Shown one piece after another: positions 7,925-9,863 of a stretch of DNA of 9,863 nucleotides. The notes beneath the pieces are model-generated. The model was not told the DNA's origin, made no database searches, and saw only the letters and a list, made by a program, of their open reading frames with translations. A program made the position numbers and the translations under genes. The DNA lies in assembly GCA_964387365.1 (NCBI GenBank), contig CAYLWP010000096.1, forward strand, positions 1 through 9,863, in the 5' to 3' direction. The stretch is from COE1 sp964387365. GTDB lineage: Bacteria > Bacillota > Clostridia > Lachnospirales > Lachnospiraceae. Within the stretch, counting starts at the first letter, position 1; each line of letters opens with the position of its first letter.

Positions 7925-7932
7925 GAGGGGGG
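7925..7932 (+). promoter_or_regulatory. Ribosome binding site of the FliD-like gene
   Basis: GAGGGGGG sits 7 bases before the ATG at 7940. The run of six G is unusual in this AT-rich leader, and the site directly abuts the terminator's T run. Confidence 0.65.
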
Positions 7933-7939
7933 AACGGAA

Positions 7940-8941
7940 ATGAATATTTCATATCAAACAGCATCGGATTTATATAACAAAATATTGACGAACGGAAATA
8001 CATATATGTATTCATACCAAAAAAGAGTAAGAGAGGCAGATGGCAATGTGCAGGAGCTCCGGAAGGATATTGAGAGCTTTCGCAAGAATCTTCGTGAATT
8101 AAAAAATTATGATTCGGACAGCGTGACAAGAAGTAAGCTAGAAAGGAATCTGGAAAAATTTGCAAAAACCTATAATGACCTTAAAAAATCATCAGAGAAT
8201 ATTACCGACAAGGAATTGTCTAAAATGATGTCTAAGCTGGATGATTTTATGGAGGAAAATAAGAAGAGCCTGAAAAAGATTGGATTAAAGGAATCTGACG
8301 GAAAATGGAGCTTTGATAAGGAAGTCTTTGAAGAGGTCAAGGACAAGGATATTATTGCTGTCTGTGAGGGAAATGATTCTATTTTTAATCAAATGAACAA
8401 AATGATGCGCAAGGTGGAAAAGAAAGCAGATGAAGAAGAATATCAGCTGGTTACAAGGAAATTTCACAGTGTTATGCAGTATAGTCAGCAGGAGATGACA
8501 CAGGCAAATGAAGCAAATGTACTTTACAGTACAATCAGCAGTCTGCAGAGCGGTAATTCAGTTGTACAGAACTATGATGCCTCAACCGGTGCTTTTTCAT
8601 CGGAAATAACCAATAGCCTTCAAAGCTTTTGTGCATATTACAATGCTCTTGTGGATGATTATACAGAGTCGTCACAGGTGTATATCAGTTCTATCATGGA
8701 AAAAACACAGGCAAACAAGACACATTTGCTGAATGTCGGTATTGAGCTTAACGAGGGAACCTTGAACTATGTAGGAGGCAAAGAAGATTCTGCTGAGTAT
8801 AAGAGTTCCTATGCTGCACTCTTTGGCGAAGACGGCGAGAATGCAACATACGGAACATCTGTAAAGACACAGGCAAAGAATATTTTCAATAAAACAATGA
8901 AAACGGATAGCCTGGGAATCACAATTGACAGCTATGCATAA
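7940..8941 (+). CDS. Coiled-coil protein with two FliD-C-like segments, function unknown
   Basis: The protein has 333 residues, is charged and mostly helical, with no signal peptide, membrane segment or enzyme motif. I do not recognise a named family. Two regions look related to each other and to the C-terminal part of the flagellar cap protein FliD. Copy A (about 71-162) has LEKFAKTYNDL, then KKSLKKIGL, a short GKWSFD turn, and a helix. Copy B (about 227-318) has LQSFCAYYNAL, then KTHLLNVGI, an EGTLNY turn, YAALFGEDGE, and a helix. FliD proteins show the same order: F-x3-YN-x-L, later L-x2-(I/V)-G-(I/L), G-x-(L/W) turn, then LF. No flagellar gene is visible nearby, and at 333 residues it is shorter than a usual FliD. 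It could be an exported filament-associated or cap-like protein, or an unrelated helical protein. It follows the ATPase terminator and overlaps the convergent HAD gene by 10 bp. Confidence 0.8.
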   Translation: MNISYQTASDLYNKILTNGNTYMYSYQKRVREADGNVQELRKDIESFRKNLRELKNYDSDSVTRSKLERNLEKFAKTYNDLKKSSENITDKELSKMMSKLDDFMEENKKSLKKIGLKESDGKWSFDKEVFEEVKDKDIIAVCEGNDSIFNQMNKMMRKVEKKADEEEYQLVTRKFHSVMQYSQQEMTQANEANVLYSTISSLQSGNSVVQNYDASTGAFSSEITNSLQSFCAYYNALVDDYTESSQVYISSIMEKTQANKTHLLNVGIELNEGTLNYVGGKEDSAEYKSSYAALFGEDGENATYGTSVKTQAKNIFNKTMKTDSLGITIDSYA

Positions 8942-9744
8942 AAACCAAAGTGTTCCAAAGCCTGTCCGATACCATTCTCACTGGATTTGGCTGTGACGTA
9001 TTCTACTTTGTCGAAAAGTGATGCAGGATAAGAGTTTCCCATGGCTATGCTGTGCTTTGCATAGGTAAGCATGGGTAAGTCATTGTTGCTGTCTCCTAAC
9101 GCATAAGCATCATCAACGGATAAACCATATTGGTCAAGAATAAATTGGATGCCGGTTGCCTTGGAATAGCCGTGAGGAACAAATTCTCTGAAGTTGCCGC
9201 CACGGTCGATGCAGCTAAAATGTTTGTCACTTATCATTCTGAATGCAGCTAAATCGTTGATATCGTGGAACCAGACAACGAATTTATCAGAGGTGAAATC
9301 TTCTGCTTCCGGATCATGTGACATATCATAATTGCGATTTACAAAAGCTTGATATTGGCGGATTCCGCCTGCTGTAATAAGATGTCGTTTTGTATCAAAA
9401 CGCACCTCTTTTTTTGACTCAAACAGTAAATCAAGGGAAAAATTTCTTGCATGATACAATATCTCGGAAATGACTTCATGAGACTGACCGACATAGAGCT
9501 TTTCTGTCAGTCTCTCATTTTCCAGACAATAGATATTGGTACCGCATCCGCAAATATAACCGTCAAATCCTATTTCACGAAAACGTTCTTCCACATTTTG
9601 CATGCAACGCCCGGTGTTAATAAACATGAGATGTCCTTTCTCTCTGGCCTTCCTGATTGCCTCTTTTGTATTTTGCGGGACGGAGCCGTCAATTTCGGAG
9701 GTAAGTGTGCCATCAATGTCAAAAAATGCTATTTTGCGATTCAT
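8932..9744 (-). CDS. Cof-type HAD-IIB sugar-phosphate/cofactor phosphatase
   Basis: The protein has 270 residues, the normal Cof-family length. Motif I is FFDIDGT with nucleophile Asp9 and Asp11, motif II is NTGR (Thr44), motif III is Lys195 in SKATG, and motif IV is GDSNNDLPML with Asp218 and Asp222. A C2-type cap lies between motifs II and III (about 85-185). Enzymes of this group are cytosolic, Mg2+-dependent phosphatases acting on sugar phosphates, flavin or pyridoxal phosphates; the substrate here cannot be told. The ATG is at 9744-9742, and a modest GGCAGG-like ribosome site (complement of 9754-9760) is 9 bases upstream. It has a perfect-consensus promoter and runs leftward, ending inside the last codons of the FliD-like gene. 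No hairpin terminator is visible at its 3' end. Confidence 0.92.
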   Translation of the reverse strand: MNRKIAFFDIDGTLTSEIDGSVPQNTKEAIRKAREKGHLMFINTGRCMQNVEERFREIGFDGYICGCGTNIYCLENERLTEKLYVGQSHEVISEILYHARNFSLDLLFESKKEVRFDTKRHLITAGGIRQYQAFVNRNYDMSHDPEAEDFTSDKFVVWFHDINDLAAFRMISDKHFSCIDRGGNFREFVPHGYSKATGIQFILDQYGLSVDDAYALGDSNNDLPMLTYAKHSIAMGNSYPASLFDKVEYVTAKSSENGIGQALEHFGFYA

Positions 9745-9776
9745 TTTAATAAACCTGCCTTTCTATTGCTGTAAGT

Positions 9777-9805
9777 ATTATAATAAAGTTGATAATATCT
9801 GTCAA
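9777..9805 (-). promoter_or_regulatory. Consensus sigma-A promoter for the Cof-type phosphatase
   Basis: Read on the minus strand, TTGACA (9805-9800) and TATAAT (9782-9777) are exact consensus hexamers with an ideal 17-bp spacer. The start should lie near 9770, giving a leader of about 26 bases. Confidence 0.88.
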
Positions 9806-9821
9806 AAAAGTGTTTGAACGA

Positions 9822-9850
9822 TTGATTGCTGATATTTTTTATGATAAAAT
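9822..9850 (+). promoter_or_regulatory. Candidate divergent promoter for a gene beyond the right edge
   Basis: TTGATT (9822-9827, 4/6) and TAAAAT (9845-9850, 5/6) have a 17-bp spacer and a TGA extension at 9842-9844. It faces right, back to back with the phosphatase promoter; the controlled gene is not in the window. Confidence 0.5.
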
Positions 9851-9863
9851 ATTGTATAACAAT

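Noticed and set aside
9451..9817. Plus-strand open frames over the Cof-type phosphatase
   Set aside because: They are shadows of the conserved minus-strand gene and run through its perfect promoter.
1..9863. Mobile element, CRISPR array, tRNA/rRNA or defence island
   Set aside because: No transposase, integrase, direct-repeat array, RNA gene signature or defence domain was found in either strand; base composition looks uniform by eye.

Overview
The window looks like chromosome from a low-to-moderate GC Gram-positive anaerobe of the Clostridia, most likely a Lachnospiraceae relative. This is an inference from AT-rich codon use, strong AGGAG-type ribosome sites, sigma-A promoters with TGn-extended -10 boxes, a 7TM-type hybrid histidine kinase and a yybP-ykoY type leader. 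There is no mobile element, phage gene, CRISPR array, rRNA or tRNA.

Layout. (1) 1-1991: 3' part of a multidomain lipid enzyme (AMP-forming acyl ligase, acyl carrier domain, PlsC acyltransferase) whose start lies left of the window. (2) 2014-2601: a small HAD phosphatase of the 5'(3')-deoxyribonucleotidase-like type, 22 bp downstream and probably in the same operon. (3) 2749-4953: a membrane hybrid histidine kinase (7TM, PAS, HisKA, HATPase, receiver) behind its own candidate promoter, with no partner response regulator in view. (4) 4970-7856: a complete metal-responsive unit, consisting of a sigma-A promoter, a yybP-ykoY (Mn2+) riboswitch, an overlapping intrinsic terminator and a P2-type cation ATPase. 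(5) 7886-8941: a terminator, then a 333-residue coiled-coil-rich protein with two FliD-C-like segments. (6) 8932-9744, minus strand: a Cof-type HAD phosphatase, convergent with gene 5 and overlapping it by 10 bp. It is driven by a perfect-consensus promoter, next to which a divergent rightward promoter points out of the window.

How it works together. The clearest logic is in unit 4. The first helix of the riboswitch (5005-5013 with 5123-5131) and the terminator hairpin (5119-5156) compete for the same bases, so metal binding should turn the pump on. The pump lacks the SERCA site I glutamate in M5 but keeps the site II residues, as expected for a one-ion Ca2+/Mn2+ pump. The first two genes plausibly act on acyl lipids and a phosphorylated compound, but no substrate can be read from sequence.

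The least explained gene is the FliD-like protein at 7940-8941. A possible motility-sigma promoter lies inside the upstream terminator hairpin and would explain how the gene escapes that terminator. I see no obvious undescribed defence or mobile system here.
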